From Bryobacterales bacterium (GTDB lineage Bacteria > Acidobacteriota > Terriglobia > Bryobacterales > Bryobacteraceae): a stretch of DNA of 64,000 nt. A model generated the notes under the pieces. The model was not told the origin of the DNA. It was given only the letters and a program-made list of their open reading frames with translations, and ran no database searches. Made by a program: the position numbers and the translations under genes. The stretch spans positions 1 to 64,000 of the forward strand of contig JAOAPR010000155.1 of NCBI GenBank assembly GCA_025463005.1. The letters are read 5' to 3'. Below, piece by piece: positions 1-9,770 of this stretch. Each line of letters begins with the position of its first letter. The stretch's first letter is position 1.

Positions 1-135
1 TTCGTGCCGCTCGATGACCAGAAATTTCAGGCCGTTAGCGAGCGTGAATTCGGTGACTTTCTTTTCGAATTCCTGGAGGCTCTGGGCGGCCAGGAGGCCG
101 GGAAGCATGGCGAAGAGGAGGAGACGGAACCGCAT
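1..135 (-). CDS. M16-family zinc protease, N-terminus only (runs off the window start)
   Basis: Reverse strand from 135 reads MRFRLLLFAMLPGLLAAQSLQEFEKKVTEFTLANGLKFLVIERHE: signal peptide followed by the FTLxNGLKxxVxERHE start typical of M16 peptidases. Open at the window edge, so absent from the ORF track. Confidence 0.7.
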   Translation of the reverse strand, partial: MRFRLLLFAMLPGLLAAQSLQEFEKKVTEFTLANGLKFLVIERHE

Positions 136-190
136 GTATTCAGGGTATCAAGCCCGTCAGGGTTCTCTTCGATTTATTGCCGGATTCGAT

Positions 191-298
191 TTAGGGCTTT
201 GCCAAGCGGATGATGTGCTCCCAATAGTTGCGTCGCCAGATTGCTTTCCCGAGCCGTTTGGTTACCGCGACCTTGAAGGCGCCGATCACAACCGAGAT
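191..298 (-). pseudogene. Remnant of REP-associated Y1 transposase (RAYT)
   Basis: Reverse strand reads ISVVIGAFKVAVTKRLGKAIWRRNYWEHIIRLAKP*, matching the RAYT C-terminal block (FKSAVTRRI...VWQRNYYEHIIR). No upstream catalytic part is present. Confidence 0.6.
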
Positions 299-318
299 GG
301 GTCGGGCATGCCCGACCC
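299..318 (-). repeat. REP-like palindrome with GTAG head
   Basis: Perfect 20-bp palindrome GGGTCGGGCATGCCCGACCC; on the minus strand it is directly preceded by GTAG. Abuts the frr stop codon. Confidence 0.65.
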
Positions 319-927
319 CTACCGCAATTCCAGGATTTCCTTCTCTTTGGCCTTCGACGCCAGGTCCACCTTGCCGATGTAGCCGTCGGTCATCTTCTGG
401 ATATCTTCCAACGCCCGGCGTTCTTCGTCCTCACTGATGGCTTTGTCCTTGAGCAGCTTCTTCAACTGCTCGTTGGCGTCGCGGCGGACGTTGCGCAGCG
501 CTACTCGATGCTCCTCGGCCACGTGATGCAGGCGCTTGACGATTTCCTTGCGCCGTTCCTCGGTGAGCGGAGGAATCGGAACGCGGATCATCTTCCCGTC
601 GTTAGCCGGATTCAAGCCCAGGTCGGATACCCTGATGGCCTTCTCGATGGCGCCGATCTGCGACACATCCCACGGCGTGATAGTGATCAGCGTGGGCTCG
701 GGCACGTGCAGGTTGGCAACCTGGTTTATCGGTGTCGGCGAGCCGTAGTAGTCCACTCGAATGTTGTCGAATACGCTGACAGAGGCGCGCCCTGTCCGGA
801 TGCTCGCAATGGTATGCTGCATATCGCCGATGGATTTGTCCATGCGCGTCTTGGCGCTGTTCTCTACATCCTTGACGCTCTTGAAATTTTGAGCCGCAGC
901 AGCGGCGGCAGGTTGTTCTGGCTTCAT
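319..927 (-). CDS. frr: Ribosome recycling factor
   Basis: [45 protein letters not shown]...; downstream of pyrH with ATGA overlap. Confidence 0.97.
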   Translation of the reverse strand: MKPEQPAAAAAAQNFKSVKDVENSAKTRMDKSIGDMQHTIASIRTGRASVSVFDNIRVDYYGSPTPINQVANLHVPEPTLITITPWDVSQIGAIEKAIRVSDLGLNPANDGKMIRVPIPPLTEERRKEIVKRLHHVAEEHRVALRNVRRDANEQLKKLLKDKAISEDEERRALEDIQKMTDGYIGKVDLASKAKEKEILELR

Positions 928-1637
928 AGTGAGTGAATTAAGGTGCCGACGGGCTCGCCCATCGCCATACGCATTATATTGCCCCGGACGTTCAAATTGA
1001 AAACCGCAATCGGCATATGATTATCGCGGCACATGGCCACGGCCGAAGCGTCCATCACGCGCAGGTTGCGCGACAGCACGTCGGAATAGCCGATTTCTGA
1101 AAAACGTACGGCATCCGTGTGTTTTAAGGGGTCTTTGTCGTAGACCCCGTCCACGCGGGTGGCTTTAGCCACGATCTCGGCATGGATTTCCAAGCCGCGA
1201 AGGGTGGCGGCCGTATCGGTCGAAAAGTAGGGATTAGAGGTGCCTGCGGCAAAGATCACCAGCCGGCCCTTTTCGAGATGCCGGATAGCCCGCCGGCGAA
1301 TATGCGGCTCAGCTACCGCGCGCATCTCGATGGCGGTCATCACGCGCGTCGGAGCGCCGGCTTTCTCCAGGGCGTCCTGCAGCGCCAGGGCGTTAATCAC
1401 CGTCGCGAGCATCCCCATGTGATCGGCGGTCACGCGCTCCATATTCTGGGCCGCCGCCGCCACACCGCGAAAGAAGTTTCCACCGCCCACCACCAGCCCG
1501 ATCTGAACGCCGGCCTGCGCAACCTCCGCGACCTCGGTGGCGAGGGCTTTCACGCGTTCGGGGTCGATACCAAAGGAGCCGTCCCCGGCCAGGACCTCAC
1601 CGCTGATCTTCAGAAGGATGCGACGGTACTTGGGCAC
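924..1637 (-). CDS. pyrH: UMP kinase
   Basis: [36 protein letters not shown]...[10 protein letters not shown]; tsf-pyrH-frr context. Confidence 0.97.
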   Translation of the reverse strand: MPKYRRILLKISGEVLAGDGSFGIDPERVKALATEVAEVAQAGVQIGLVVGGGNFFRGVAAAAQNMERVTADHMGMLATVINALALQDALEKAGAPTRVMTAIEMRAVAEPHIRRRAIRHLEKGRLVIFAAGTSNPYFSTDTAATLRGLEIHAEIVAKATRVDGVYDKDPLKHTDAVRFSEIGYSDVLSRNLRVMDASAVAMCRDNHMPIAVFNLNVRGNIMRMAMGEPVGTLIHSL

Positions 1638-1655
1638 CTTGGGCCTTGAAAGGGC

Positions 1656-2285
1656 TTATTCGGCCGCGGCTTCGGATTGGTCGGCACCGGCGGCATCGCC
1701 TACCTTGAACCGCACGAAGCGCGACACGGAAATATTCTCGCCGAGCTTGGCGATCTTCGATTTGATCAGATCGGCGACGGAGGTAGTGTTTTCCTTGATG
1801 AAGGGCTGCTCGTACAGGCACACCTCTTCGTAGAACTTATTCATCCGGCCCTCGACGATCTTGTCGACCATCTTCTCGGGCTTGCCTTCGCCGAGCGCGC
1901 GGGCGCGATGAATGTCCTTCTCTTTGTCGAGCGCCGTCTGGGTGACGTCCTCTTTGCGAATAAACTGCGGATCGGCAGCGGCCACCTGCATGGCCAGATC
2001 GTGGACCAGCTCCTGAAAATCCTCGGTGCGCGCGACGAAATCCGACTCGCAGTTGACCTCGATCAGCACTCCCAACTGCGATCCAGGATGAATGTAGCTC
2101 GAGATCACGCCCTGCTTGGTGGAACGCGCGGATTTCTTGGCCGCGGAAGCAATCCCCTTCTTCCGCAGCACTACCTCGGCTTCGCCCAAGTCGCCCTTGG
2201 TGTCCGTCAAAGCAGCCTTACACTCCATCATTCCAGCCCCGGTTCGATCGCGGAGCTGTTTCACCAACTGTGCACTGATCTCCAT
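1656..2285 (-). CDS. tsf: Elongation factor Ts
   Basis: MEISAQLVKQLRDRTGAGMMECKAALTDTKGDLGEAEVVLRKKG. Confidence 0.97.
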   Translation of the reverse strand: MEISAQLVKQLRDRTGAGMMECKAALTDTKGDLGEAEVVLRKKGIASAAKKSARSTKQGVISSYIHPGSQLGVLIEVNCESDFVARTEDFQELVHDLAMQVAAADPQFIRKEDVTQTALDKEKDIHRARALGEGKPEKMVDKIVEGRMNKFYEEVCLYEQPFIKENTTSVADLIKSKIAKLGENISVSRFVRFKVGDAAGADQSEAAAE

Positions 2286-2304
2286 GGTTTCCTCTTATGA
2301 GATA

Positions 2305-2328
2305 GGGCGAGGCATGCCTCGCCCCTAC
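2305..2328 (-). repeat. REP-like palindrome with GTAG head (copy 2)
   Basis: GGGCGAGGCATGCCTCGCCC (2305-2324, perfect) followed by CTAC; minus strand reads GTAG-GGGCGAGGCATGCCTCGCCC. Confidence 0.65.
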
Positions 2329-2335
2329 ATTGATC

Positions 2336-2357
2336 GTAGCCGTCGGGCAGGCCCGAC
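2336..2357 (+). repeat. REP-like palindrome with GTAG head (copy 3, opposite orientation)
   Basis: GTAGCC followed by GTCGGGC-AG-GCCCGAC (7-bp perfect stem). Head-to-head with copy 2, forming a BIME-like pair. Confidence 0.55.
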
Positions 2358-2365
2358 CCTAACTG

Positions 2366-3268
2366 TTACTGCTTTCCGCTCGACGCTTCGTCGGCGACGG
2401 CTTCCGATACCGGGCCCTTGCGCGGCAGCGAATTGGACGGCAGATCCTCATCCGGCATGCTCTCCGACATGAGCTGCTCGGAATATTTGGGATCGACGTA
2501 CTGCGAATACTCCGGCATTTCTTCGACCGGAGTTTCGTCTCCACCGCTCTCGACGATCTTCTCGGCGGCGAAATCCTGCTCGCTGGCAAGTTGCCGGCCT
2601 TCGACTACCGCGTCGGCGATCTTGTTTGTGAACAGCCGGATTGCGCGCAGAGCGTCGTCGTTGCCCGGGATGACGTAATCCACTTTGTCCGGATCGCAGT
2701 TGGTATCGACCACGGCCACCACCGGGATGCCCAGCTTGCGGGCTTCTTCCACCGCGATCGCCTCTTTGTTCGAGTCGATCACGAACAGCAGATCCGGCAG
2801 GCCATTCATGTCTTTGATGCCGGCCAGGTTCTGGTTCAGGTGCTTGCGCTCCCGCTCCAGCCGCACAATTTCCTTCTTGGCGCGGCCGCCCCAATCCCCT
2901 TCGGTGGCCATCGTATCCAGTTCCTTCAAGCGTTTGATGGATTTCTGGACGGTGGTCATGTTGGTCAGTAGTCCGCCCAGCCAGCGCTGGTTCACGTAAA
3001 ACTGGGAGCAACGAACAGCTTCTTCGGCTACGGCTTCCTGCGCTTGGCGCTTGGTGCCCACGAACAGAACGATCTTGCCTTGGGCCGCCATTTCGCCCAC
3101 GTACCGCATGGCGTCCTTGAACAGTTTCAGCGTTTTCTGCAGGTCAACGATGTAAATGCCATTGCGTTCGCCAAAGATGTATTCTTTCATCTTTGGATTC
3201 CAGCGCTTGGTCTGGTGCCCGAAATGAACGCCTGCTTCGAGCAATTCCTTCATGCTAATCGACGGCAA
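2366..3268 (-). CDS. rpsB: 30S ribosomal protein S2
   Basis: [46 protein letters not shown]. Confidence 0.97.
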   Translation of the reverse strand: MPSISMKELLEAGVHFGHQTKRWNPKMKEYIFGERNGIYIVDLQKTLKLFKDAMRYVGEMAAQGKIVLFVGTKRQAQEAVAEEAVRCSQFYVNQRWLGGLLTNMTTVQKSIKRLKELDTMATEGDWGGRAKKEIVRLERERKHLNQNLAGIKDMNGLPDLLFVIDSNKEAIAVEEARKLGIPVVAVVDTNCDPDKVDYVIPGNDDALRAIRLFTNKIADAVVEGRQLASEQDFAAEKIVESGGDETPVEEMPEYSQYVDPKYSEQLMSESMPDEDLPSNSLPRKGPVSEAVADEASSGKQ

Positions 3269-3418
3269 AATTCCTCCTTCTGCCTATTCCTGGAACCCGG
3301 GTCACGGTCCAAAGCGGGATTTGCGGCCCGGGGCTGCTGAACTACGGCCGGCCGCGAATGAACGCGAATAAACGCAAACAGAAGTTGGCGTTCACTGGCG
3401 ATGATATTGCGGCAATTA

Positions 3419-3811
3419 CTAGCGTTTCGAGAACTGGAATCGCTTGCGGGCGCCTTTTTGCCCGTACTTCTTGCGCTCATGCTGGCGCGCATCGCGCGTG
3501 AGCATGCCCAGTTCTTTCAGTTTCCCACGCAGCTCCGAGTTGAACTCGATCAGTGCGCGTGCGATTCCCAGCTTGGCGGCTCCGGCTTGCCCGGAAGGAC
3601 CGCCGCCAGCGGTGGTAATCAAAATATCGAATTTATCAGCCGTTTCGGTGGCCAGCAGAGGTTGGCGCACGATCGCGCGCGACGCCTCGCTCGGGAAATA
3701 GTGCTCGAATGCACGGCTGTTGACCGTAATCTCGCCCTTCCCAGCCCGCAAAAAGACCCTGGCGACCGCTCTCTTGCGGCGGCCGGTACCGAGATGTTGT
3801 ACAAATGCCAA
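3419..3811 (-). CDS. rpsI: 30S ribosomal protein S9
   Basis: [14 protein letters not shown]...ends [24 protein letters not shown]. Confidence 0.97.
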   Translation of the reverse strand: MAFVQHLGTGRRKRAVARVFLRAGKGEITVNSRAFEHYFPSEASRAIVRQPLLATETADKFDILITTAGGGPSGQAGAAKLGIARALIEFNSELRGKLKELGMLTRDARQHERKKYGQKGARKRFQFSKR

Positions 3812-3826
3812 TTTCGTCAGATCTCC

Positions 3827-4255
3827 TTACGATGCCAGCTGGACCGGCTTTTGCGCCTGGTGCGGATGCTTCGGCCCGGCGTACACCTGCAGCTTGCGAT
3901 ACATTTGCTTCCCCAACTTGCTCTTGGGGAGCATGCCCTGCACCGCTTCTTCGACCATGCGCGCCGGACGCGTCTGGCGCACCGTGCGTGCTTGCGTTTC
4001 CGTGAGGCCGCCCGGATATCCCGAATGGCGGCGATAAAGCTTTTGTTCTTCTTTGTTTCCAGTGAGCCGGACCTTGGCGGCGTTCACCACGATCACGTGG
4101 TCGCCCGTATCCAGGAACGGCGTGTAAGTGGGCTTATGTTTTCCCATGAGGATCCGGGCAGCCTTACTGGCGATCCGGCCCAGCACCGCGTCTTCGGCAT
4201 CGATCAAGTGCCATTGGCGCTCGATGCCTTCGAGCGATGGAATTGCGGTTTTCAT
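3827..4255 (-). CDS. rplM: 50S ribosomal protein L13
   Basis: RQWHLIDAEDAVLGRIASKAARILMGKHKPTYTPFLDTGDHVIVVNA. Confidence 0.97.
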   Translation of the reverse strand: MKTAIPSLEGIERQWHLIDAEDAVLGRIASKAARILMGKHKPTYTPFLDTGDHVIVVNAAKVRLTGNKEEQKLYRRHSGYPGGLTETQARTVRQTRPARMVEEAVQGMLPKSKLGKQMYRKLQVYAGPKHPHQAQKPVQLAS

Positions 4256-4331
4256 GAAGACAGACCTTCTCCTGCGAGTTCTAGAACCTTATTGAGCTTA
4301 GCGAAATCCGGCGGGGCGTGTCAACGAGGGG

Positions 4332-4337
4332 TATAAT
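4332..4337 (+). promoter_or_regulatory. Candidate -10 box (TATAAT) 7 nt upstream of ATG, leaderless arrangement
   Basis: TATAATcctgatcATG; no Shine-Dalgarno can fit. Confidence 0.5.
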
Positions 4338-4344
4338 CCTGATC

Positions 4345-5037
4345 ATGCAGCTGAAGTTACGGGTCCTCGCCGGGCTATTACTATTATGGCAGGCCAGCGC
4401 ATTCCAGGCCCCGGGCACGCATCCGGTCTCCGGGCGCAAAATCGCGGGGGTCATGGGAATGAACGGTGCCGACTGGCTGGTTCGCACTGAGCGCGAAGCT
4501 GAGGAACAGCCCGAAAAGGCCCTGGACGCCCTGAACCTGAAGCCCGGGATGGTCGTCGCTGACATCGGCGCGGGCGTCGGCTACATGAGTCTGCGCATGG
4601 CCCGGCGGGTGGGTCCGTCGGGCAAGGTGTACGCCAACGATCTGCAACCGGAAATGCTGGATCGGCTCAGGCAAAACGCCGCCAAAGCCGGTATCGGCAA
4701 CGTGGTGACCGTTTTGGGCGATGTCGCCGATCCCAAGCTGCCCGCGAACACGATGGACCTGGTGCTTCTGGTCGACGTGTATCACGAATTCTCGCAGCCC
4801 CAGCAGATGCTGCGGAAGATCCGCGAAACGCTCAAACCCGACGGACGATTGGTGCTTCTGGAATATCGTGCTGAGGATCCGAACGTCCCGATCATCGCCG
4901 AGCACAAGATGACGGTCGGGCAGGTCAAGACGGAGCTCGAAGCGGAAGGGTTTGTGCTGCAGCCGGTGATCGAGACGCTGCCGCGGCAGCATATTTTGAT
5001 CCTGATGAAGGCAGTCGCTAAGGCGGCCGCGCGCTAA
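4345..5037 (+). CDS. Class I SAM-dependent methyltransferase with N-terminal signal sequence
   Basis: MQLKLRVLAGLLLLWQASAFQAPGT..., then ALNLKPGMVVADIGAGVGYMSLRMARRVGPSGKVYANDLQPEML (SAM motif I). Confidence 0.85.
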   Translation: MQLKLRVLAGLLLLWQASAFQAPGTHPVSGRKIAGVMGMNGADWLVRTEREAEEQPEKALDALNLKPGMVVADIGAGVGYMSLRMARRVGPSGKVYANDLQPEMLDRLRQNAAKAGIGNVVTVLGDVADPKLPANTMDLVLLVDVYHEFSQPQQMLRKIRETLKPDGRLVLLEYRAEDPNVPIIAEHKMTVGQVKTELEAEGFVLQPVIETLPRQHILILMKAVAKAAAR

Positions 5038-5045
5038 TTCGTGGC

Positions 5046-5091
5046 GCACGCACTCTGCGTGCCGTGTCGAGACTCTTCTCGACACTTTCTT
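5046..5091 (+). terminator. Two tandem hairpins, second followed by TTTCTT
   Basis: GCACGCA-CTC-TGCGTGC (5046-5062) and GTGTCGAGA-CTCT-TCTCGACAC (5064-5085) with TTTCTT downstream of the methyltransferase gene. Confidence 0.55.
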
Positions 5092-5137
5092 AACACCCGT
5101 ATCCACCAAATCCGCCGAAGGGTAATATTTCGTAGGT

Positions 5138-5344
5138 TTACTTCAGCCGCTTCTCAGCCTCGATCACCAATTCATGCAGCCCGCCGCCCCCTTTGGCGAC
5201 GTATTCATGAAGCTGTTGCTTCATCCGCCGCTCCCAGAAGCTCTTGAGGTGATTCGTCACGTTGGCGACAGCTTCCTCATGTGGGTAAGCGGCGAAATTC
5301 AGGGCGATCTGGTTCGCCATGTGAACCATGTTGTGCGGATCCAT
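5138..5344 (-). CDS. fdsD: Formate dehydrogenase delta subunit
   Basis: MVHMANQIALNFAAYPHEEAVANVTNHLKSFWERRMKQQLHEYVAKGGGGLHELV; follows the FDH alpha gene. Confidence 0.85.
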   Translation of the reverse strand: MDPHNMVHMANQIALNFAAYPHEEAVANVTNHLKSFWERRMKQQLHEYVAKGGGGLHELVIEAEKRLK

Positions 5345-5361
5345 TTTTCTTCAGCTACCGC

Positions 5362-8190
5362 TTATTTGGCGATCTGGGTCGTGATGCGCCGGGTCTCGTG
5401 GTAGTGCTCCTGCCACGCCGACATCTTCTTGGCGAGCGCCACCTGGACCGCCGTCACTTTGTACTCGGGACAGCCGGTGGCCCAGTCGGCGAACTCCGTC
5501 GTCACGACGTTGGCGCCTGTGAACATGTGGTGGAACGTCGTGTACACCACGCCCGGCTGCATGCGTTCGGAAATGCGCGCCTTGAGCGTCGTATCGCCGG
5601 CGCGGCTGGTCAGTGATACCAGGTCGCCTTCGTTGATGCCGCGATTCTCGGCATCCAGCGGATGAATTTCAAGGATGTCTTCCGGATGCCAGACGTTATT
5701 CTCGGTCCGCGCGGTTTGCGCACCCACGTTGTACTGCGTCAGGATGCGGCCCGTGGTTAGGATCAGCGGGAAACGGCCCGTGGTGCGCTCGTCAGTAGGC
5801 ACGAATTCGGTGATGATGAACTTACCCTTGCCCCGCACAAACCCGCCGATGTGCATCACCGGCGTACCTTCGGGAGCCTTCTCATTGCAGGGCCATTGAA
5901 TGCTGCCCAGCTCATCGATCTTTTCGTAAGTCACGCCCGAGAAGGTCGGCGTCAGGCGCGCGATCTCGGCCATGATCTCGGACGGATGGTTGTAGTGCAT
6001 CGGGTAACCCATCGCGTTCGAAAGCGCCTGGGTGACCTCCCAGTCGCCCAGGCCCGCCATCGGGGCAACCGCCTTGCGCACGCGGCTGATGCGGCGCTCA
6101 GCGTTGGTGAACGTTCCGTCTTTTTCAAGGAAGGACGCGCCAGGGAAGAAGACGTGCGCGTACATCGCCGTCTCATTCAGGAACAAGTCCTGGACCACTA
6201 CGCACTCGATCGCAGAGAGGCCGGCCGTGATGTGCTGTGTATTCGGATCGGACTGAGCGATATCTTCGCCCTGGATATAGAGGCCTTTGAAAGTGCCTTC
6301 CATGGCGGCGTCAATCATGTTGTTGATGCGCAGACCGGGCTCGGACTGCAACGACACTCCCCACGCGCTTTCAAACAGGTGACGCGTGGAATCGTCGGAT
6401 ACGTGGCGGTAACCGGAATACTCGTGCGGGAACGAACCCATGTCGCACGACCCCTGCACATTGTTCTGGCCGCGCAGCGGATTCACGCCCACGCCCACCT
6501 TCCCGATGTTGCCGGTGGCCATGGCGAGATTTGCCATGCCCATGACCATGGTCGAGCCCTGGCTGTGTTCCGTGACACCAAGGCCGTAGTAGATGGCGCC
6601 ATTTCCGCCGGTTGCGTACAGTCGCGCCGCGCCGCGGACGTCGGCCGCCGGAACGCCCGTGAAGGCCTCCGTCGCTTCGGGTGAGTTGCGTTCTTCGGCC
6701 ACGAACTTGCGCCACAGTTCGAAGGCGGGTAGATCGCAGCGCTCGTGGATGTATTCCTCGGCCAGCAAACCTTCCGTTACGATGACATGCGCCAAGGCGT
6801 TGATCATGGCCACGTTGGTGCCGGGCTTAAGCGGCAGGTGGTATTCGGCCTGAACGTGCGGCGACTTCACCAGGTCAATCCTGCGCGGGTCCAAGATGAT
6901 TAACCGCGCGCCTTCGCGCAGGCGGCGCTTCATCTGCGAAGCGAACACCGGGTGTGCATCGGTGGGATTGGCGCCGATGATCATGATCACGTCGGCATGC
7001 TCCACCGAATCGAAATCCTGGGTTCCGGCGGAGGTGCCAAAGGTGGTTTTGAGGCCGTAGCCGGTGGGCGAATGGCACACCCGCGCGCAGGTGTCGGTGT
7101 TGTTGTTGCCGAACGCCGCGCGTACCAGCTTCTGCATCACATACGTTTCTTCGTTGGTGCACCGCGAAGAGGTAATGCCGCCGATCGAATCGCGGCCGTA
7201 CTTAGCCTGGATGCGCTTAAACTCGCTGGCGGTGTGATTGATAGCTTCTTCCCAGGTGACTTCCCGCCACGGATCGGTGATCTTGGCGCGGACCATCGGT
7301 TTGAGAATCCGGTCCTTGTGCGTAGCGTAGCCCCAGGAGAAGCGGCCTTTCACGCAGGAGTGGCCGTGATTCGCCTTGCCGTCCTTGTGCGGGACCATGC
7401 GCACCACTTCGCTGCCCTGCATTTCTGCCTTGAACGAGCAGCCCACGCCGCAATAAGCGCAGGTGGTGATGACGGTGTGCTCACCCTGCCCTTTCGCCAG
7501 AACACTTTTCTCAATGAGCGTGGCCGTAGGACACGCCTGCACACATGCCCCGCAGGACACGCATTCCGATTCCAGGAAGGGTTTGCCGCCGGCCGATACT
7601 GTGGATGCGAATCCCCGGCCGTCGATAGTCAGCGCGAAGGTGCCTTGCACTTCCTCGCAGGCGCGGACGCAGCGCGAGCACAGAATGCACTTGGCCGGCT
7701 CGAAGCTGAAATACGGGTTCGAATTGTCCTTGACGTTTTCTTTGAAATGATTCGCGCCGTCGTAACCGTAGCGGACTTCGCGCAGGCCGACCACGCCGGC
7801 CATATCCTGAAGCTCGCAGTTTCCGTTCGCTCCGCAGGTGAGGCAATCCAGCGGATGATCGGAAATGTACAGCTCCATCATTCCGCGGCGAAGCTTGGAA
7901 AGCTTGGAGGAAGAGGTTCGCACCTTCATGCCGGGTTCGGCAGGCAGGGTGCAAGAAGCAGGCGTGCCGCGACGGCCTTCGATCTCGACCAGGCATAAAC
8001 GACAGGACCCGAACGCTTCGACGCTATCGGTGGCACACAGCTTGGGAACCTGGACACCCGCGACTACCGCGGCCCGCATCACAGACGTGCCGGCGGGAAC
8101 AGTGACCGGCTTGCCGTCGATTTCGAGCGTTACTAGAGTCTCGGCGACTCGCGAGGGAGTCCCGTAATCGGTTTCGTGTATTAGCGCCAT
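5362..8190 (-). CDS. fdsA: NAD-dependent formate dehydrogenase alpha subunit (Mo/W-bis-PGD, Cys form)
   Basis: N-terminal 2Fe-2S/NuoG-like region, CILCSRCVRACEEVQGTFAL, ECVSCGACVQACPTATL, CAYCGVGCSF, and DTCARVCHSPTGYGL (Cys at the Mo-ligand site). Confidence 0.93.
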   Translation of the reverse strand: MALIHETDYGTPSRVAETLVTLEIDGKPVTVPAGTSVMRAAVVAGVQVPKLCATDSVEAFGSCRLCLVEIEGRRGTPASCTLPAEPGMKVRTSSSKLSKLRRGMMELYISDHPLDCLTCGANGNCELQDMAGVVGLREVRYGYDGANHFKENVKDNSNPYFSFEPAKCILCSRCVRACEEVQGTFALTIDGRGFASTVSAGGKPFLESECVSCGACVQACPTATLIEKSVLAKGQGEHTVITTCAYCGVGCSFKAEMQGSEVVRMVPHKDGKANHGHSCVKGRFSWGYATHKDRILKPMVRAKITDPWREVTWEEAINHTASEFKRIQAKYGRDSIGGITSSRCTNEETYVMQKLVRAAFGNNNTDTCARVCHSPTGYGLKTTFGTSAGTQDFDSVEHADVIMIIGANPTDAHPVFASQMKRRLREGARLIILDPRRIDLVKSPHVQAEYHLPLKPGTNVAMINALAHVIVTEGLLAEEYIHERCDLPAFELWRKFVAEERNSPEATEAFTGVPAADVRGAARLYATGGNGAIYYGLGVTEHSQGSTMVMGMANLAMATGNIGKVGVGVNPLRGQNNVQGSCDMGSFPHEYSGYRHVSDDSTRHLFESAWGVSLQSEPGLRINNMIDAAMEGTFKGLYIQGEDIAQSDPNTQHITAGLSAIECVVVQDLFLNETAMYAHVFFPGASFLEKDGTFTNAERRISRVRKAVAPMAGLGDWEVTQALSNAMGYPMHYNHPSEIMAEIARLTPTFSGVTYEKIDELGSIQWPCNEKAPEGTPVMHIGGFVRGKGKFIITEFVPTDERTTGRFPLILTTGRILTQYNVGAQTARTENNVWHPEDILEIHPLDAENRGINEGDLVSLTSRAGDTTLKARISERMQPGVVYTTFHHMFTGANVVTTEFADWATGCPEYKVTAVQVALAKKMSAWQEHYHETRRITTQIAK

Positions 8191-9770
8191 GATGAACTCT
8201 CCTGGCCTTTCGGGGCCATTTGTGCCGGCGGCGGAGGAACCGCTGGTTTATCGAAATCCTCCGGGAAATGCTGGACCGCGCTCAAAACCGGGTAGGGCGT
8301 CAGCCCTCCCAGCGCGCACAGCGATCCGTCCAGCATCAATTCACAAAGGTCGTCCAGGACTTCCAGATTCTTCATGCGGTCCTGGTTGGCGATGATCCGG
8401 TCAATCACTTCCACACCGCGCGTCGAGCCGATGCGGCAGGGCGTGCACTTGCCGCAGCTCTCGATGGCGCAAAATTCCATGGCGAAGCGGGCTTGCCGCG
8501 CCAGGTCGACCGTGTCGTCGAACACCACGATGCCGCCGTGGCCCACCAACCCCTTTTTCGCAGCGAACGCTTCGTAATCGAGCGGCGTGTCGAGCAGGGA
8601 CTCTGGGAAGTACGCGCCCAGCGGACCACCTACCTGCACAGCTCGGAACGAACGACCGGAGTGGGTACCTCCGCCGAAATCATAGATCGCTTCGCGCAGC
8701 GTAATCCCGAATGCTTTTTCCACCAGGCCGCCGTACTTGATGTTGCCCGCGAGCTGAATAGTCAGGGTGCCGCGCGATCTGCCCATGCCGAAATCTTTGT
8801 AGAAGTCGGCGCCCTTGTCGAGAATGATGGGGACGGTGGCCAGCGAGATGACGTTGTTTACCACTGTCGGCTTGCCGAACAGGCCCTCGATCGCCGGCAG
8901 AGGCGGCTTGGGCCGAATCTGGCCGCGCTTGCCTTCCAGGCTTTCGAGCAGGGAAGTTTCCTCGCCGCATATATAAGCGCCCGCGCCCAGGCGAACATCC
9001 AGATCGAAGTGCTTTCCACTACCTGCCACGTCTGCGCCCAAGTAACCCTTTTCGTAGGCGATGGCGATGGCTCGTTTCAGCGTCTTGAACGCGTGTGGAT
9101 ATTCCGAGCGGAGATAGATGTAGCCGCTGGTTGCGCCCACCGCGAATCCGGCGATGGTCATGCCCTCGATGAGGACGAACGGATCGCCTTCCATGATCAT
9201 GCGGTCGGCGTAGGTGCCGCTGTCGCCCTCGTCCGCGTTGCAAACGATATATTTCTGATCGGCAGCAGCGTGGAGCACCGTTTTCCACTTGATACCAGTC
9301 GGGAAACCAGCGCCGCCCCGACCGCGCAGCCCGGATTGCGTGACTTCCTCGACCAGGGCCTCAGGCGTCATCGTGAGGGCGCGCTGCAGGCCCTTGTAAC
9401 CGTCGCGGCTGACGTAATCGGAGAGCGAAAGCGGATCGACGATTCCGCAACGGGCGAAGGTCAACCGCTCCTGCTTTTTGAGGTAGGGAATCTCTTCCGT
9501 GGGTCCCAGGCACAGTGTATGCGCTTTGCCTTCCAGGAAACCGGCATCGAACAACCCTTGGACTGATTCTGCGGTGACTGGACCATAGGCGACACGGCCC
9601 TTCGCGGTTTCCACTTCCACCAGGGGCTCCAGCCAGAACATGCCGCGCGAGCCGTTGCGGACGACGGTAACATCCAGGCGGCGGGCCGCGACCTGTTCGG
9701 AGATCGCGCGGGCCACGGCGTCCGCGCCTACCGAGAGAGCCGCCATGTCACAAGGGACAAATACCTTCAC
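8181..9770 (-). CDS. fdsB: Formate dehydrogenase beta subunit (NuoF-like)
   Basis: SGLRGRGGAGFPTGIKWK..NADEGDSGTYADRMIMEGDPF, GAGAYICGEETSLLESLEGKRGQIRPKPP, ESCGKCTPCRIGSTRG. Confidence 0.93.
   Translation of the reverse strand: MKVFVPCDMAALSVGADAVARAISEQVAARRLDVTVVRNGSRGMFWLEPLVEVETAKGRVAYGPVTAESVQGLFDAGFLEGKAHTLCLGPTEEIPYLKKQERLTFARCGIVDPLSLSDYVSRDGYKGLQRALTMTPEALVEEVTQSGLRGRGGAGFPTGIKWKTVLHAAADQKYIVCNADEGDSGTYADRMIMEGDPFVLIEGMTIAGFAVGATSGYIYLRSEYPHAFKTLKRAIAIAYEKGYLGADVAGSGKHFDLDVRLGAGAYICGEETSLLESLEGKRGQIRPKPPLPAIEGLFGKPTVVNNVISLATVPIILDKGADFYKDFGMGRSRGTLTIQLAGNIKYGGLVEKAFGITLREAIYDFGGGTHSGRSFRAVQVGGPLGAYFPESLLDTPLDYEAFAAKKGLVGHGGIVVFDDTVDLARQARFAMEFCAIESCGKCTPCRIGSTRGVEVIDRIIANQDRMKNLEVLDDLCELMLDGSLCALGGLTPYPVLSAVQHFPEDFDKPAVPPPPAQMAPKGQESSSWR

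Noticed and set aside
6952-7998. 348-aa plus-strand ORF opposite fdsA
   Set aside because: Antisense shadow ORF of the FDH alpha gene.
5362-8190. Possible selenocysteine formate dehydrogenase
   Set aside because: The active-site codon in DTCARVCHSP is a normal Cys codon; no in-frame UGA or SECIS need be invoked.
8220-9566. 448-aa plus-strand ORF opposite fdsB
   Set aside because: Antisense shadow ORF; fdsB has clear NuoF motifs on the minus strand.
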